Assembly: GCA_030427925.1 (NCBI GenBank)
Contig: JAUICJ010000001.1
Span: forward strand, 62,001-126,000
Origin: Bacteroidia bacterium
GTDB lineage: Bacteria; Bacteroidota; Bacteroidia; Flavobacteriales_D; Sanyastnellaceae
Direction of reading: 5' to 3'
Length of the DNA stretch: 64,000 nt
A model generated the notes under the pieces. The model ran no database searches. It was not told the origin of the DNA and was given only the letters and a program-made list of their open reading frames with translations. This document shows, in pieces, positions 33,488 to 44,697 of the stretch. The first letter of the stretch is position 1. Each line of letters begins with the position of its first letter. Made by a program: the position numbers and the translations under genes.

Positions 33488-36400
33488 ACCCGTTGAAGCG
33501 CATCCTTCTGCTCGGTGGCGTCGTTTGTGGGGTGTTGCTCTCCCACCTTGCGGACGCTCAAGACCTGCCGTACACCTGCGAGGTGATGGACTGGAACGCT
33601 TCGAACGGACTGCCTCCGGAGCGGATGACCTTCATGGAGCGGGATTCATTGGGTTACTTGTGGCTCTTCAGCCACCAGGCCATGGCCCGGTTCGATGGCA
33701 AGCGATTCCGGACCTTCTACTATTCCGAAGAACTGCCCGAGTTCGGTCAGCACGAATTCTTGCGCGGCGTTTTCAAACTCCCGTCGGGGAAACTCGCGCT
33801 TCAATTTGGTGTGAAACACTACGATGTTGAGGAACACAACGCGTTTTCGGTTTGGAATCCTTACGAATTGCACCATGAACGTCCCACCGATTGCTTGCCG
33901 CCGTTGCGCAAGGATGATGTGGTGTATGCTTCCATGAGGCCGGCCATCGGATCGGGGGCTACGCAGTGGTTCGTCATGGACACGGTGCACCAAATCCCGC
34001 GCGTCTTGGCCGAAGATGAGGCGTTCGGAGACTCACTCGTCACGCGGGTGATGGGTACCGATTCAACGTGGATCGAACCCCTGTTCAGCGCCCCGAACGA
34101 AGGGGATTTCTACCTCGTCACACCATGGAATCGCGACTCCACGGGCATGATCCACGCGCGGGGCGGCGAAACGAAGACCGCTTGGAACCCATTCTGCAAC
34201 ATCCGCGCGAACTACCGCCTTCGAAGGCACCAAAACCACACGGTGTGGTTCGATCCGGATGGCTCCATGTTGCATTGGGTTTGGCGAGCAGAAGATCATC
34301 CGGAACACGCCGATGACGGATTCGCAATCCAAACCATGGATCGGGGGCTGATTCCCGATACAGCAAGCCTCGAGGGGACCGATTGGAGCGAAGTTATCAA
34401 CCTGAAGCACGGCTACCGGGGCAGTGAAGTGCGCTACAACCCGACGAGTCGGCACATTTGGATCTTCTCAGAAAACGAACTCCACGTCCACGACCGATTC
34501 GGAAAGCTCCTTGCCCATACGGTCCTGGATCCGAAGCGGACTTGGACCCAGACCATTCACGACGTGTTGTTTGTGAACGGTCAGGAAGCCCTCGTGTTGA
34601 GCGCTTCGGGACTGTGCTCCATCGCCCTGTCTCCCAACCCGTTCACCGTCCATGAAATCCCCTTCAAGGAAAAACAAAACTCCATCGGATGGAGAAACCT
34701 AGTGAGTTGGAATGAGGACACCCTGTTGTTCCGTACCGATGCCTTGGGCATCCACCAGCTCAGTGACGGGCGCATTGAGCCGATTCAATTGAGGGAGGAA
34801 AACGGCAAGGGGCTGTACGTTTCCGGTGACACGTTGTTCATCTTGCACAAAGGTGAAATCGCTGCTTACACCGGGTTCCCGAATCCGAAACGAGTGCAAC
34901 GCATCCCGGTGGAGTTGCGTTGGACCTGGGGCCTCGGCCAAACCGCCTCCAAGAAGTGGTGGGCGGGGAACCGGGAATTGTACTTCGGCGACCACCCCAG
35001 TTCTTGGAGGTACTACACCTCCCATGGAGCGAACGTCTACCAAGTCCTCGAAAGCGATGCCTGCGGATGGTTGGTCGCCACCGGAGCTGGGGTGCAGTTG
35101 ATCGATGCCGAACGCGGCGCGCTTCGTCCTGCTGCTGAGCAGTTTCCCGAGTTGGGCGCCATCAAGTCGGGATGCCACGCCCTCCTCGAAGATTCAGCCG
35201 GGGGGTTCTGGATCAGCACCAGCGGTGAAGGACTGTTTGCCTGGAATGCCCGCGAGGCCACGTTGCGCCAGTATTCCGTTCGACAAGGCCTGCCCTCCAA
35301 CACCGTGTACGGCGTGTTGCAGGACCGGCGCGGCCGCATGTGGGGTTCCACCGACCAGGGCCTGTTTCAATTGGACCCGACCTCGGGCGAAGTTGCCGTG
35401 TACGGAATCCGACGGGGCATCCCGGAGGTGGAATTCAACCGGACTTCCTTCCTGCGCCACTTCGATGGTCGGTTTTTCTTTGGCGGCGTTTACCATGGGA
35501 TTTCGTTCCATCCCGACTCGATTGCTTCCGACTTCCGAGAACTTCAGTCCTCCTTGCACCCGGTGGTGGATCGGGTGCTTCAGCACCAGCGCGATGACCG
35601 CGCCGTGGACGATGTGACCGAGGCGTATCGCGCGACTGGCCGGCTGATGCTCGGCCCTTCCGACGATTTCATTGCGATTCGAATGGCCGTGCCGGAGTTC
35701 ATGGATCGGCGGTTCGATTATGAGTTCCGCATTCAGCAGGCCGAATCGTTCAACGACGCGTTGGATTGGCAACCTGTTTTCGAAGACCAAATCACCTGTT
35801 CCTCCTTCAGCCCCGGTCGTTACGTGCTCGAAATCCGTGCCCGTTGCAACGAACTCGGTTGGCTTGACTCCAGAGCGGAAGTCAACTTGGTCGTGTCCTA
35901 CCCGTTTTACCAGCGCGCATGGGTGCGCATCGGGTGCTTCGTTCTGGTATTCGGGATGTTGTGGGTCGTTCAGGAAGCGCGCAATCGGGGTTTGGCCCGA
36001 AGAAACCAGCGCCTTGAAGACCGGGTGAAGCGGCGCACAGAAAGCCTGCGGGAGGCCATTCAAGAGAAGGAAGCCTACCTCGCTGAAACGCATCACCGCG
36101 TGAAAAACAACTTGCAAATCATCAGCAGCCTGCTCGAGCTTCAAGCGCTCCAAATGGACGACGAGGTGCACCGAGAGCAATTCAACTTGAGCAAATCGCG
36201 CATCGACGCCATCAACCTGATCCACCAGCGCATGCTGAGTGAAGAAGGAGAGCGCGTCATGGACTTGAAATCCTACCTGGTGGAGCTGATGCGGCTCATC
36301 GAGCGGGGACAAGTGGCCCAACAGGATGAAGTGCACTTGGAGGTAACCGGCGAAGACGTGACTTTGCGGCTGAAAGAAATGGTGCCGTTGGGGATGATTT

Positions 36401-36666
36401 TCAACGAACTGATGACGAATACCATCAAGCACGTGGTTCCGCAAGCGCGGGAATGCTGGGTGCGCGTCGACATCGCATCCGAACAAGGCGATTGGGTTGA
36501 AATGAACTACCGCGACTCCGGCCCAGGGCTGACCTCAGGTCTGCGATTCGACGAGTCCCAATCCTTGGGCCTGCGGTTGGTGGGGCGGTTCACGCACCAG
36601 CTCCAAGGCTCCGTCGAGGTGCTCGCCGATGGTTCCATCGCTTTGCGCATCCCTCTTCCCTCGTGA
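33484..36666 (+). CDS. Propeller-type sensor histidine kinase (HisKA_2)
   Basis: A 1,060-residue membrane sensor starting at TTG, coupled to the regulator stop. The signal peptide or first helix is LKRILLLGGVVCGVLLSHLA. The long periplasmic part has two-component-regulator propeller repeats (GLPPERMTFMERDSLGYLWL, GLPSNTVYGVLQDRRGRMWG) and a Y_Y_Y-like beta domain (FDYEFRIQQAES). One transmembrane helix (IGCFVLVFGMLWVVQEA) leads to a coiled coil and the cytoplasmic kinase: ETHHRVKNNLQIISSLLELQ is the HisKA_2 dimerisation and phosphate-accepting box, and NELMTNTIKH and DSGPG belong to the ATPase. It senses an unknown periplasmic signal and should phosphorylate the adjacent LytTR regulator. Confidence 0.93.
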   Translation: MNPLKRILLLGGVVCGVLLSHLADAQDLPYTCEVMDWNASNGLPPERMTFMERDSLGYLWLFSHQAMARFDGKRFRTFYYSEELPEFGQHEFLRGVFKLPSGKLALQFGVKHYDVEEHNAFSVWNPYELHHERPTDCLPPLRKDDVVYASMRPAIGSGATQWFVMDTVHQIPRVLAEDEAFGDSLVTRVMGTDSTWIEPLFSAPNEGDFYLVTPWNRDSTGMIHARGGETKTAWNPFCNIRANYRLRRHQNHTVWFDPDGSMLHWVWRAEDHPEHADDGFAIQTMDRGLIPDTASLEGTDWSEVINLKHGYRGSEVRYNPTSRHIWIFSENELHVHDRFGKLLAHTVLDPKRTWTQTIHDVLFVNGQEALVLSASGLCSIALSPNPFTVHEIPFKEKQNSIGWRNLVSWNEDTLLFRTDALGIHQLSDGRIEPIQLREENGKGLYVSGDTLFILHKGEIAAYTGFPNPKRVQRIPVELRWTWGLGQTASKKWWAGNRELYFGDHPSSWRYYTSHGANVYQVLESDACGWLVATGAGVQLIDAERGALRPAAEQFPELGAIKSGCHALLEDSAGGFWISTSGEGLFAWNAREATLRQYSVRQGLPSNTVYGVLQDRRGRMWGSTDQGLFQLDPTSGEVAVYGIRRGIPEVEFNRTSFLRHFDGRFFFGGVYHGISFHPDSIASDFRELQSSLHPVVDRVLQHQRDDRAVDDVTEAYRATGRLMLGPSDDFIAIRMAVPEFMDRRFDYEFRIQQAESFNDALDWQPVFEDQITCSSFSPGRYVLEIRARCNELGWLDSRAEVNLVVSYPFYQRAWVRIGCFVLVFGMLWVVQEARNRGLARRNQRLEDRVKRRTESLREAIQEKEAYLAETHHRVKNNLQIISSLLELQALQMDDEVHREQFNLSKSRIDAINLIHQRMLSEEGERVMDLKSYLVELMRLIERGQVAQQDEVHLEVTGEDVTLRLKEMVPLGMIFNELMTNTIKHVVPQARECWVRVDIASEQGDWVEMNYRDSGPGLTSGLRFDESQSLGLRLVGRFTHQLQGSVEVLADGSIALRIPLPS

Positions 36667-36683
36667 GGAAAAGCCCAGAAATC

Positions 36684-36716
36684 AAAAAAGCCCGCCTCCC
36701 GATGGGGGAGGCGGGC
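36684..36716 (-). terminator. Intrinsic terminator of giant surface-protein gene
   Basis: GCCCGCCTCCC (36690-36700) and GGGAGGCGGGC (36706-36716) form an 11-bp stem with a 5-base loop. On the minus strand the stem is followed by six T (plus-strand A run 36684-36689). It lies 10 bases beyond the stop of the leftward gene and also just after the rightward kinase gene. Confidence 0.93.
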
Positions 36717-36726
36717 CGCTCTTCAC

Positions 36727-39700
36727 TCAATCGCAATCTTCACCAAAACCAGCGAGGAGGATCAAGAGGTCTTGTGTCGTAATCATGGAGTCTCCATTCA
36801 AATCCGGACAATCCGAACCGCTCGATGGCGCGAACGCACAACCGCCATCGTCCACGTTGGCTTCAGGATTGTAATTCGTCGCATTTTCGTAGGTGCAACC
36901 CAGCACCTCTTCGGTGCTGCATACCCCGTTCGGGTCCGTGACGGTGACCATCGCAATGCTGTAACTCAAGTTTCCATTGGAATCCTCAGAAACGATGTTG
37001 ACCACCACCGGATTTCCAAGGTCTTCGCAGCTGAAGTCCGTTTGGAGCAAACTCGTGTAAAGGACTTCACCACAATCGTCGACTGAAGGTGCGGCCAACA
37101 GCGCAGGCGTGCTGATGAACGCCAAGCCATCTTCGTCCAATGGCAACTCAATGTCCTGCGGGAAAATCGTCGGGCCTTGCGTGTCGAGGATGCAACTTCC
37201 GTCCGGTTCGGTGACCGCCGCGTCGTAATTGCACGCCGTCTCATCCGCGCAACCGTGGACTTCCAGTTCATCGCAAACCCCGTCTCCATCGGCGTCACTC
37301 AAGCAATTGCCCTCGCAATCGAAGTGCGTTGCGGCAAGGGTTCCCTCGCAATCGCAGTAAACGTCCTCGATGTAGAAAGTCGTCCCGGCGAATATTCCGC
37401 CCCCAAACGCATTCTGAATGAGCCAGTGTTCGCTGAACTCATCGCTGCCCAACTCAGTGAGTTCCAAAATCATTTGGTCAGGACCCACCCCATCACCAAG
37501 CTGCAACACGTTGTACAAACCGAACGTTGCCGTGGTTCCAAAGCGCGTGATCACCACCGGCAAGTTGTTATCAATCGCCAACTGCAATTCTTGCTCCAAC
37601 GCCAATCCGGTCTCCAGGCTGATGCCAATGCGCCAACGATTCCAATGGCCGTTGTCCGCCCAATTCAGCTCAGCAACCAAGGCCAAATCCGTACCAGCAC
37701 CGCCGCATACTCCGCAATCATCCTCCTCAGCGCAACTGCCATCTTCGTCCGTCGCCAACGCATCGTAGTTGCAGGCACCCGCTGCGGTGCAACCCGCAAC
37801 CTCCAGCTCGTCGCACACGCCGTCGCCATCGCCGTCATTCAAGCACGTGCCGTCGCAAGCGTAGTACTCCGCAGCAACCGAACCCTCGCAATCGCAGTAA
37901 GCATCCGTCAACAACACCTCATCACCCGGCGATGCGGCTCCGCCCAACAGTTCGGAAAGCACCCACGCACCGTCAGGATCCAAGTAGAAGATCGCAAAGT
38001 CCGGATTCGTCGATGTGCCATCGAAGTCCACGTCATAAATCGTGAACATGCCCGTCACACCGTTGTGCGTAATCGCCAACTCCATGCCGTGAGCCATCGC
38101 GCTCTCGATGGCCGCTTGGTGAGGCGCAACGGCCGAGGCCAAAATGCCCAAGCGATGCTGAGGCCAGTTGCCATTGTAAGCCGCATTCTCAGCAACTTCA
38201 AAGTACAAGTCCAAGCCCGTGCCGCCGCACACTCCGCACTCATCGGCCTCCAAACAGCTGCCGTCGTCCGTGGTGGCGTCTGCATTGAAATTGCAAGCCG
38301 CTTCATCCATGCAGCCCGGAACCAAGGGTTCGATGACCGCTTGTACTTCGAGGGCCGGCCCTGGAGACGTGCTGTTGTATTGACCGTAGTAATCGTAGGC
38401 ACGGAAAACCAGGCATTCTCCCGGCATCAACAGAATCGGCTCCATGTTGTGGATGTTTTGAGGACCCTCAATCCAAGCATTCACGGTGCACGAGACCTCC
38501 CCTGAATCGTTCGGACGATGCAACATCACGTAGTCCTGATTCAAATTGTCCTGATTCAAGTCTGCAAACGAAACGAGGACCCCAAATCCATCCACCGGGG
38601 CGCACACCTCGACGAACGGTCCGAATGCATACGTTCCATAGACCGGCGAGGACTCCGTTGAGGCCAGCGGACAATCGCAGGTTGCGCCTGGACCCGCTCC
38701 TCCACACACCCCACATGCATCAAACTCCGAACAGCTGCCGTCCTCATCGGTCGCAGCAGGATCGTAGTTGCATGCCGCGGAATCCGTGCAACCGGGAACT
38801 TCCTCCTGGTCGCAAACCCCATCACCATCGGCATCCAAATCACACGAACCGTCGCAGTTGCGGAACACTTGGGGAATTGACCCCTCACAATCGCAGTAAA
38901 CATCATGTACCGTGAGCACCGTGGCTGCCGGAACCCCGCCTTCGAAGAGTTGACTGAACAGCAAGAGTTCCGTGGACGGATTTGGCCATTTGAAGTAAAG
39001 CAACTGCTTGTCCGTCAAGTAGCCCGTGTAGTTGCAGTTGCCATCGCATTGGACGTAATCCAAATCCACAGACAAAGCGACCCCGTTGGGCGCAACCAAG
39101 CTGGCTTGGGCGTTCCGCGATCCGGCTCGGTTCAATTCAGTCAGGTGCTCCTGTGCCCAAGCCCCGTCCACCGCGAGGTAGTTCATCGGCCAGGTTCCAC
39201 CGTTTTCCGAGGGCAACACCAATGTGCTCAACCCCAATCCATCACCAGAACACGTTCCGCACTCGTCAATTGCGGCGCACGACCCGTCATCTAGCGTAGC
39301 TTCTGGATTGAAATTGCACGCACTTTGATCGGTGCAACCCGGAACGCACGTGCTCCCGTCGCCTCCGCAAACTCCGCACGCATCCACTTCCAAACCACAC
39401 CCACACCATTGGTTGTTTGCATCCACTTGGGCGTAGTCAAAATCGCACGATCCGCAATCATCGGGGTAATAGCATAAGCCATCGAAAATGGCGGTCCCGT
39501 ATTCCGCTGAAAGTTCCTCAAGGGCGGAATCGTCAGCGAGCGGATTGTAGTTGCAGGCCGTGGGATCCGTGCAGCCGATTTCTTCCGGGAAATCCCCTTT
39601 GATGCACCGAACGGATCGGTGATCCCTCCGGTAATTGTTGCAACCGGAATCGTGCCCTCCGCTGATGCGACACGCCTTCGGGCCCGAGTTGCTGGTCGCC

Positions 39701-42700
39701 GTCCAATGGGATGTGGGGCCGATGTTGACGTTTCCAAACAAATCCGTGCCTGCAGGCAGAAGGGTAAAGCCCGATTCGTTCGTGGCGCTTGAATGGTACT
39801 CCTCCGCCATGATCGCAAATGCCGCTGAACTTCCTCCGCCAAACTGATCGAGCAGGGCGTTCCATTCATTTAATGTGGCGGGGTGCCACCCCGTTGGGCA
39901 AAGCCCCCGATAATCCACAACAGCATTCCAATTGTATCGGCGTCCATAGTAGTCGGCGTTGCCTTCGTTGTTCAAGAAGACACTTCGCGCACCAACTTCG
40001 AGGTTTGAATTCACCACGGGTTGCACTTGGAGCGGAATCTCATCCCCATTCGCATAGTGCGTGTTTTGGAGGTTCTCTTGGAACCAACATTGGTCTCCTA
40101 TGGCGACCAACGGGTACTCATGACCGTCATAAGTGACCGAATGCAGAAAGTCGCAGACCTCGCTTCCACACACGCCTGACTCATCCGGATAAGCACAATG
40201 CGCCTCATCTGTAGCTCCCGGCTGGTAATTGCAGGCCAAATCATCGGTGCATCCCACCACCTCATACTCGTCGCACACCCCGTCTCCATCTGCATCGTTG
40301 ATGCAATCGCCTTCGCAATCAAAGAAAACATCGGGCAGCGAGCCCTCGCAATCGCAGAAAACCCCATCCAAGGCAATGGAAGTACCTGCGGGCAACCCTC
40401 CTGCTACCAATTGTCCGAATAAAAGCTGGGGTCCAGGACCATCAACGGGCTTGAAGTAAAGAAGTTGCTTGTCCACCATGTAACCCGTGTAGTCCATGCA
40501 GTTTCCGCTGCACTCGACGTAGTCAAACTCCACGTGGGCCTCAAGCCCATCTGGGGTCGTCAACGTCGCGTTCACCTTGCGGGTTGATGCGTTGTTCAAA
40601 GGCTCCAGGTTCGCCTGGGTCCACTCTGCCGATACCGCGAGGTAATTCTGGGTCCAAGCTGCACCGTCCTCGGCAGGCAAGACCGTTCCCATGAGTCCCA
40701 AACCAGGTCCGCCACACACCCCGCATGCATCGAGGACACCGCACGTCCCGTCGTCGAACGTCGCAGCTTCATTGTAATTGCAGGCTTCTGGATCGGTGCA
40801 CCCATCGATTCCGACCTGTTCATCGAGCACACACCGCACCGAGTTCATGAAAATCAGGTTGTTCATTTGGCCTCTGAACACCACGTCGGCATCGGAACGC
40901 ATGTTTCTCATTTGGTCCGGCCGCACTCCCGGGCTCCACCACTGCCCATTCACATCGATGTGGATGTAGCCGTAGTAATACCGCCAACCGCCAGGTAGCG
41001 CAGAGAAACCGGTTCCATTTGTACCGTTCCAACCGAGATCATCCTTGAGCGATGGGCTCAAATCATTCCGTTGCTGCTGGTTGTATTCCGAAGTTCCTGG
41101 CACGCCAGACGCAAAGAGCAAGGCCTCATCGCTCAGGCCGAGTTCATTTTCTAACACGAACCAGTCGGCATCGGAACTTACGTGCCAACCGGAAGGGCAC
41201 AAGAGCCCGCTGTTGGCTGCGTATCCGTTGTACAACTTACCAAAGGTCGCGCCGTTGTTGGAGTCGTCGCCGTAGTGTGCCCATGCAGGAACGTTCAACA
41301 AGGAGTTGTTGGCTTCATCGATGATGGCCAACGGGGTTCCGTTTCGGTCTTGTTCAGCGCGGAGGTTTTCCTTGAACCAGCACTGGTGTCCAATTTGGAC
41401 CACCTCATAAACGTAACCCTGGTAATCGACCGGGGAACAGTTCGACTGCGAAACCCAAGGGCTGCAGCCTGCTGTTCCTTCCAACCCAAACTGAACAGCG
41501 AACGCGTTCGCACAGGGTTCTGCCAATTCAGCTACATACCCGTTTGGCGCCGCACAGGACCACTCGACGCCGTCGCCATCGCCCAGCCCATCCCCGTCGG
41601 TGTCCTCGAACCAAAACTGCTCAGACAATTCACCAAAGCAACCACAGAATTCCCCCACCTCAAAGGGATAGGAGGTGGTGGTTCCATTGGAGTAGGTGAT
41701 TCCATCGCTTGACAACACGGTGTTTCCCTCGGCGTCATGGATGTTCCAACTGACTTCGTTTGCATAGACGAAGGGCGATTCAAAAACGAACTCGTAGCAC
41801 CCAGCATCCAAGCAAATGAAGTCAGAGCCTGCCACCACCCCTTGACCCCAGGTCGATGCGTCGGTGACCACGACCTGTGCGACATCAATGTAACCGCTGT
41901 AAAGCACCTCACCGTATGCGTTTACGATTTGGTAGCCTCCTGGACTGCCCGGGTTGTAGCCCGTCCAACCGTCGCCATAGCTGTCGAACATGTTGATTTG
42001 AAGGGCAATGCCTTGTTCGTTTTGGTCGCAAGCACACGTCACATCGTAGGTGCAGAAATCGCTGCTCACAGCATCGGGGTGGTAATTGCAGGAGGTCAAC
42101 ACATTGCAAGAACACGTGGCCTCATCCGTGCCTCCGTCGACCACGGTCCAACCGAAGTCGTCCACCAGGACCTGCCGTGCCGCCTCGGCCTCCGAACCGC
42201 ACCAAACCGCATCGTTCACCAATGCCACGCTTGGTTGCAGGGTTTGTCCAGCCCAACCGATGAGCGTTTGGGAATAGTTCAAGGCCGAAATGCCTGAACC
42301 CTCCAGGGTGCGGGTCAACTCGGTCACTTGTCCGATGTTCCAGCCCCCTAAGCTGAAGTTCATGCCTGGGGCATTCATGAAGGTTTCGTAAAAATTGCTG
42401 ACGCTTTCCACATTCCAGTTGGAGAGGTCCAATTCCATGGCGCTCCCCTGAAACGCACGCTTCATGTTCGTAACGCCCGAAACATCCCAATCACTCAAGG
42501 ACTGGTTGTAGGCACTAAAAGCGAAAGTTGAGTTCATGTTGACGATGCCTGAAACATCCCAACTGTTCAACGGCTGATTGAAGGCTGAACTCTTGAACAG
42601 GTTCTCCAACGAATGCACGTTTGGAAACACCCACGCATCCAACGGCTGGTTGTACTCGGCCCCATAAAACATTCCCACGATCAACTGCGCACTCCCCAAA

Positions 42701-43452
42701 TCCCAATCATTCAATGGTTGGTTGTAGGCGCTTCCACGAAACGCATCATTGAAATTGGTCACATTCGAAACGTCCCAGTTTCCAATGGGTTGATTGAACG
42801 CCAGCGATTCGAAAAAAATGCCCTCCATGTTGGTCACTTGGCTCACGTCCCATTCGCTCAAATCCTCATTGAATGAGGCGGCGGCTTCGATGGGAGCATC
42901 GTATCCGTCAGCAAGTAGGTGCAGCTGGCTGCTGAACAACCCCTCCATCGAAGTGACTTGACTGACATCCCAATCGCTGATGTGGCCATACAGGGCTTCG
43001 GCCGACGGTTGGTCAGTCAACCAAAGGGCCACCGCCTCGTGGATGTTCTCCGTGACGAGGCATGAATCATCTGCTCCCACAACCGTGCAAATCAAACCGC
43101 CTGACGGGCTATAGCCGAACGCATTTTGAATTTCTGCTCCGGGAGTGTAACCCTCTTGGCCGACCGGTTCGATGTACAACAAGGCAACTCCATCGAGGTT
43201 GGGAGCGTCGTAAACCACTTGCCAAATCTCAAACTCAGCGGTGATGCTGCCGTCAGACAGAATGACCGGCGCATCATCCGCAACCGCCTGATTCAATTGG
43301 GCTTGAAAATTCAGCGCCTCAGACTGCGCAATGCCGATGTAGTCGTCATGCCAATTATTGTCTGCGGTTGAGGTGAATACCAAATCGCACTGTCCCGAAA
43401 CCGAAGTCAAGGAAAGCGAGACCGCAAAAAGGAAGGAAAATAGTGCTTTCAT
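36727..43452 (-). CDS. Giant Cys-rich modular surface protein (DUF285, FISUMP, dockerin-like end)
   Basis: About 2,241 residues from the ATG giving [20 protein letters not shown], a signal peptide; an upstream ATG adds 22 unlikely residues. The modules in order are an unnamed ~100-residue domain (N terminus); BspA/DUF285 repeats at about 158-400 (units like [15 protein letters not shown]); a GDGW-type beta domain; then two FISUMP domains, four more copies of the unnamed domain (from NYLAVSAEW and similar), and nine to ten Cys modules of the form GCTDPxACNYNPxATxDDGSC with ECGVCGG and [10 protein letters not shown] calcium-type stretches. It ends [16 protein letters not shown] plus 13 residues, a dockerin-like single EF loop. 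No T9SS domain is visible. Probably a surface adhesin; function unknown. Confidence 0.87.
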   Translation of the reverse strand: MKALFSFLFAVSLSLTSVSGQCDLVFTSTADNNWHDDYIGIAQSEALNFQAQLNQAVADDAPVILSDGSITAEFEIWQVVYDAPNLDGVALLYIEPVGQEGYTPGAEIQNAFGYSPSGGLICTVVGADDSCLVTENIHEAVALWLTDQPSAEALYGHISDWDVSQVTSMEGLFSSQLHLLADGYDAPIEAAASFNEDLSEWDVSQVTNMEGIFFESLAFNQPIGNWDVSNVTNFNDAFRGSAYNQPLNDWDLGSAQLIVGMFYGAEYNQPLDAWVFPNVHSLENLFKSSAFNQPLNSWDVSGIVNMNSTFAFSAYNQSLSDWDVSGVTNMKRAFQGSAMELDLSNWNVESVSNFYETFMNAPGMNFSLGGWNIGQVTELTRTLEGSGISALNYSQTLIGWAGQTLQPSVALVNDAVWCGSEAEAARQVLVDDFGWTVVDGGTDEATCSCNVLTSCNYHPDAVSSDFCTYDVTCACDQNEQGIALQINMFDSYGDGWTGYNPGSPGGYQIVNAYGEVLYSGYIDVAQVVVTDASTWGQGVVAGSDFICLDAGCYEFVFESPFVYANEVSWNIHDAEGNTVLSSDGITYSNGTTTSYPFEVGEFCGCFGELSEQFWFEDTDGDGLGDGDGVEWSCAAPNGYVAELAEPCANAFAVQFGLEGTAGCSPWVSQSNCSPVDYQGYVYEVVQIGHQCWFKENLRAEQDRNGTPLAIIDEANNSLLNVPAWAHYGDDSNNGATFGKLYNGYAANSGLLCPSGWHVSSDADWFVLENELGLSDEALLFASGVPGTSEYNQQQRNDLSPSLKDDLGWNGTNGTGFSALPGGWRYYYGYIHIDVNGQWWSPGVRPDQMRNMRSDADVVFRGQMNNLIFMNSVRCVLDEQVGIDGCTDPEACNYNEAATFDDGTCGVLDACGVCGGPGLGLMGTVLPAEDGAAWTQNYLAVSAEWTQANLEPLNNASTRKVNATLTTPDGLEAHVEFDYVECSGNCMDYTGYMVDKQLLYFKPVDGPGPQLLFGQLVAGGLPAGTSIALDGVFCDCEGSLPDVFFDCEGDCINDADGDGVCDEYEVVGCTDDLACNYQPGATDEAHCAYPDESGVCGSEVCDFLHSVTYDGHEYPLVAIGDQCWFQENLQNTHYANGDEIPLQVQPVVNSNLEVGARSVFLNNEGNADYYGRRYNWNAVVDYRGLCPTGWHPATLNEWNALLDQFGGGSSAAFAIMAEEYHSSATNESGFTLLPAGTDLFGNVNIGPTSHWTATSNSGPKACRISGGHDSGCNNYRRDHRSVRCIKGDFPEEIGCTDPTACNYNPLADDSALEELSAEYGTAIFDGLCYYPDDCGSCDFDYAQVDANNQWCGCGLEVDACGVCGGDGSTCVPGCTDQSACNFNPEATLDDGSCAAIDECGTCSGDGLGLSTLVLPSENGGTWPMNYLAVDGAWAQEHLTELNRAGSRNAQASLVAPNGVALSVDLDYVQCDGNCNYTGYLTDKQLLYFKWPNPSTELLLFSQLFEGGVPAATVLTVHDVYCDCEGSIPQVFRNCDGSCDLDADGDGVCDQEEVPGCTDSAACNYDPAATDEDGSCSEFDACGVCGGAGPGATCDCPLASTESSPVYGTYAFGPFVEVCAPVDGFGVLVSFADLNQDNLNQDYVMLHRPNDSGEVSCTVNAWIEGPQNIHNMEPILLMPGECLVFRAYDYYGQYNSTSPGPALEVQAVIEPLVPGCMDEAACNFNADATTDDGSCLEADECGVCGGTGLDLYFEVAENAAYNGNWPQHRLGILASAVAPHQAAIESAMAHGMELAITHNGVTGMFTIYDVDFDGTSTNPDFAIFYLDPDGAWVLSELLGGAASPGDEVLLTDAYCDCEGSVAAEYYACDGTCLNDGDGDGVCDELEVAGCTAAGACNYDALATDEDGSCAEEDDCGVCGGAGTDLALVAELNWADNGHWNRWRIGISLETGLALEQELQLAIDNNLPVVITRFGTTATFGLYNVLQLGDGVGPDQMILELTELGSDEFSEHWLIQNAFGGGIFAGTTFYIEDVYCDCEGTLAATHFDCEGNCLSDADGDGVCDELEVHGCADETACNYDAAVTEPDGSCILDTQGPTIFPQDIELPLDEDGLAFISTPALLAAPSVDDCGEVLYTSLLQTDFSCEDLGNPVVVNIVSEDSNGNLSYSIAMVTVTDPNGVCSTEEVLGCTYENATNYNPEANVDDGGCAFAPSSGSDCPDLNGDSMITTQDLLILLAGFGEDCD

Positions 43453-43674
43453 GGTGGTGATGTTTTGGAACACCAAAAAACCATTGAACGCATCAGCCGA
43501 AAAAAATAAATAACGCAACTAACTCATTTTCAACACTTTGAATCTCTACACAGAGGCGAATGAAATGGCTCTTCTTGTTCTTGACGCCCTTTGTCGTGTT
43601 CTAAACGGTTCGAGTGCACCCCGGTCTTCAACACTCATTCACAGTCAATTGCAACGAAAGCGACCTTCGATGCC

Positions 43675-44688
43675 TTACCGAACAGGAAGGGCGGCGATGC
43701 GGCCGCGGCCGGCGAGCCAGGCGGTGGTGCCGTCGGGGGTGAAGCGGAGGGTGAGGAAGGACGAGTCGGGGAGGTGGGTCCAGGTTTGGCCTCCATCGTG
43801 CGACCGATCGATGCCCGGAATCCCCACGGCCCACAGCTCCTGCCCCTCGGTCCCCGGCACCGCCTGCACGCACGACCGGTAACCCGGCCCCTCCCCCGGC
43901 TGGTGAAGCGTCCACGTCTTCCCCGCATCCGCCGTCCGCACCTTGTTCGCCCGGCAATCGTCCATCGCCTCCCAGTCGCCCCCAATCGCCATCCCCGCCT
44001 CCTCGCTCCACATCGCCAGCGAGAACATCCCGGTCATCGCCCCGCCCTGCACCACCGGCGTCTCCACCACCGTCCACGACCGCCCCCGATCCTCCGTCAT
44101 CAACACGCGCGAAGCCGCACCCCCCGTGATGCACCACGCCCGATCGCCCCGCGCCACCACGTTCGTATTGCTCGCCGCAAACGCAGCCTCGCCCGGCAAC
44201 GCCGCCGGCAACGCCTCGCACCCCACGCGCCTCCAAGATCGCCCGCCATCCCGCGTCAACGCCACCGCCGCGCACCCCGCGTCCGGCTCGCTCGGATCCC
44301 CAAACGCCACCCCCTCCCGCTCGTCCCAAAAATCCACCGAATCCCAAAACACCCCCTCCCCGTCCTCGCGGTAAACGACCTCCCAATCCCGCCAATTCTC
44401 CGACCGCATGAACAACCCGGGCGAACCGACCCCGATCGCCACGGCCGCGCCCCCCGCAATCGCCACCGCCCGCACCTCCGGCCGCACCCCCTCAAACTCC
44501 AGCGTGTCCACAAACCACGTCGCGCCCGCATCGAACGTGCACCCCCAAACCCCGCCACTCCCCGCAAACAAAACCGTATCCCGACCGGCCACCTCCAACG
44601 CCCGCACACTCACCCCCGGCAACTCCAGCCCGGCCGGCCGCGGCGCACACGCCACCAACGCCAGCAACGCCCAAATTCCCTGTTTCAT
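43675..44688 (-). CDS. BNR-repeat (Ycf48-like) lipoprotein
   Basis: A 337-residue predicted lipoprotein; the signal GIWALLALVAC ends in a lipobox Cys14. The mature part is a beta-propeller of BNR/Asp-box type: SxDxGxxW-like units such as TFDAGATWFV, TRDGGRSWRR, TEDRGRSWTV, TADAGKTWTL and SHDGGQTWTH. The layout resembles Ycf48/HCF136-like proteins and sialidase-type propellers without catalytic residues that I can identify. It starts nine bases after the DUF4837 gene and ends the panC-tatA-mltD leftward run. Function unknown. Confidence 0.87.
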   Translation of the reverse strand: MKQGIWALLALVACAPRPAGLELPGVSVRALEVAGRDTVLFAGSGGVWGCTFDAGATWFVDTLEFEGVRPEVRAVAIAGGAAVAIGVGSPGLFMRSENWRDWEVVYREDGEGVFWDSVDFWDEREGVAFGDPSEPDAGCAAVALTRDGGRSWRRVGCEALPAALPGEAAFAASNTNVVARGDRAWCITGGAASRVLMTEDRGRSWTVVETPVVQGGAMTGMFSLAMWSEEAGMAIGGDWEAMDDCRANKVRTADAGKTWTLHQPGEGPGYRSCVQAVPGTEGQELWAVGIPGIDRSHDGGQTWTHLPDSSFLTLRFTPDGTTAWLAGRGRIAALPVR

Positions 44689-44697
44689 GCCGTCAAA

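Noticed and set aside
36727-43452. Tandem DNA repeats suggesting CRISPR or a repeat array
   Set aside because: The repetition is at protein level in a single open reading frame, with varied unit lengths and no identical spacer-repeat pattern.
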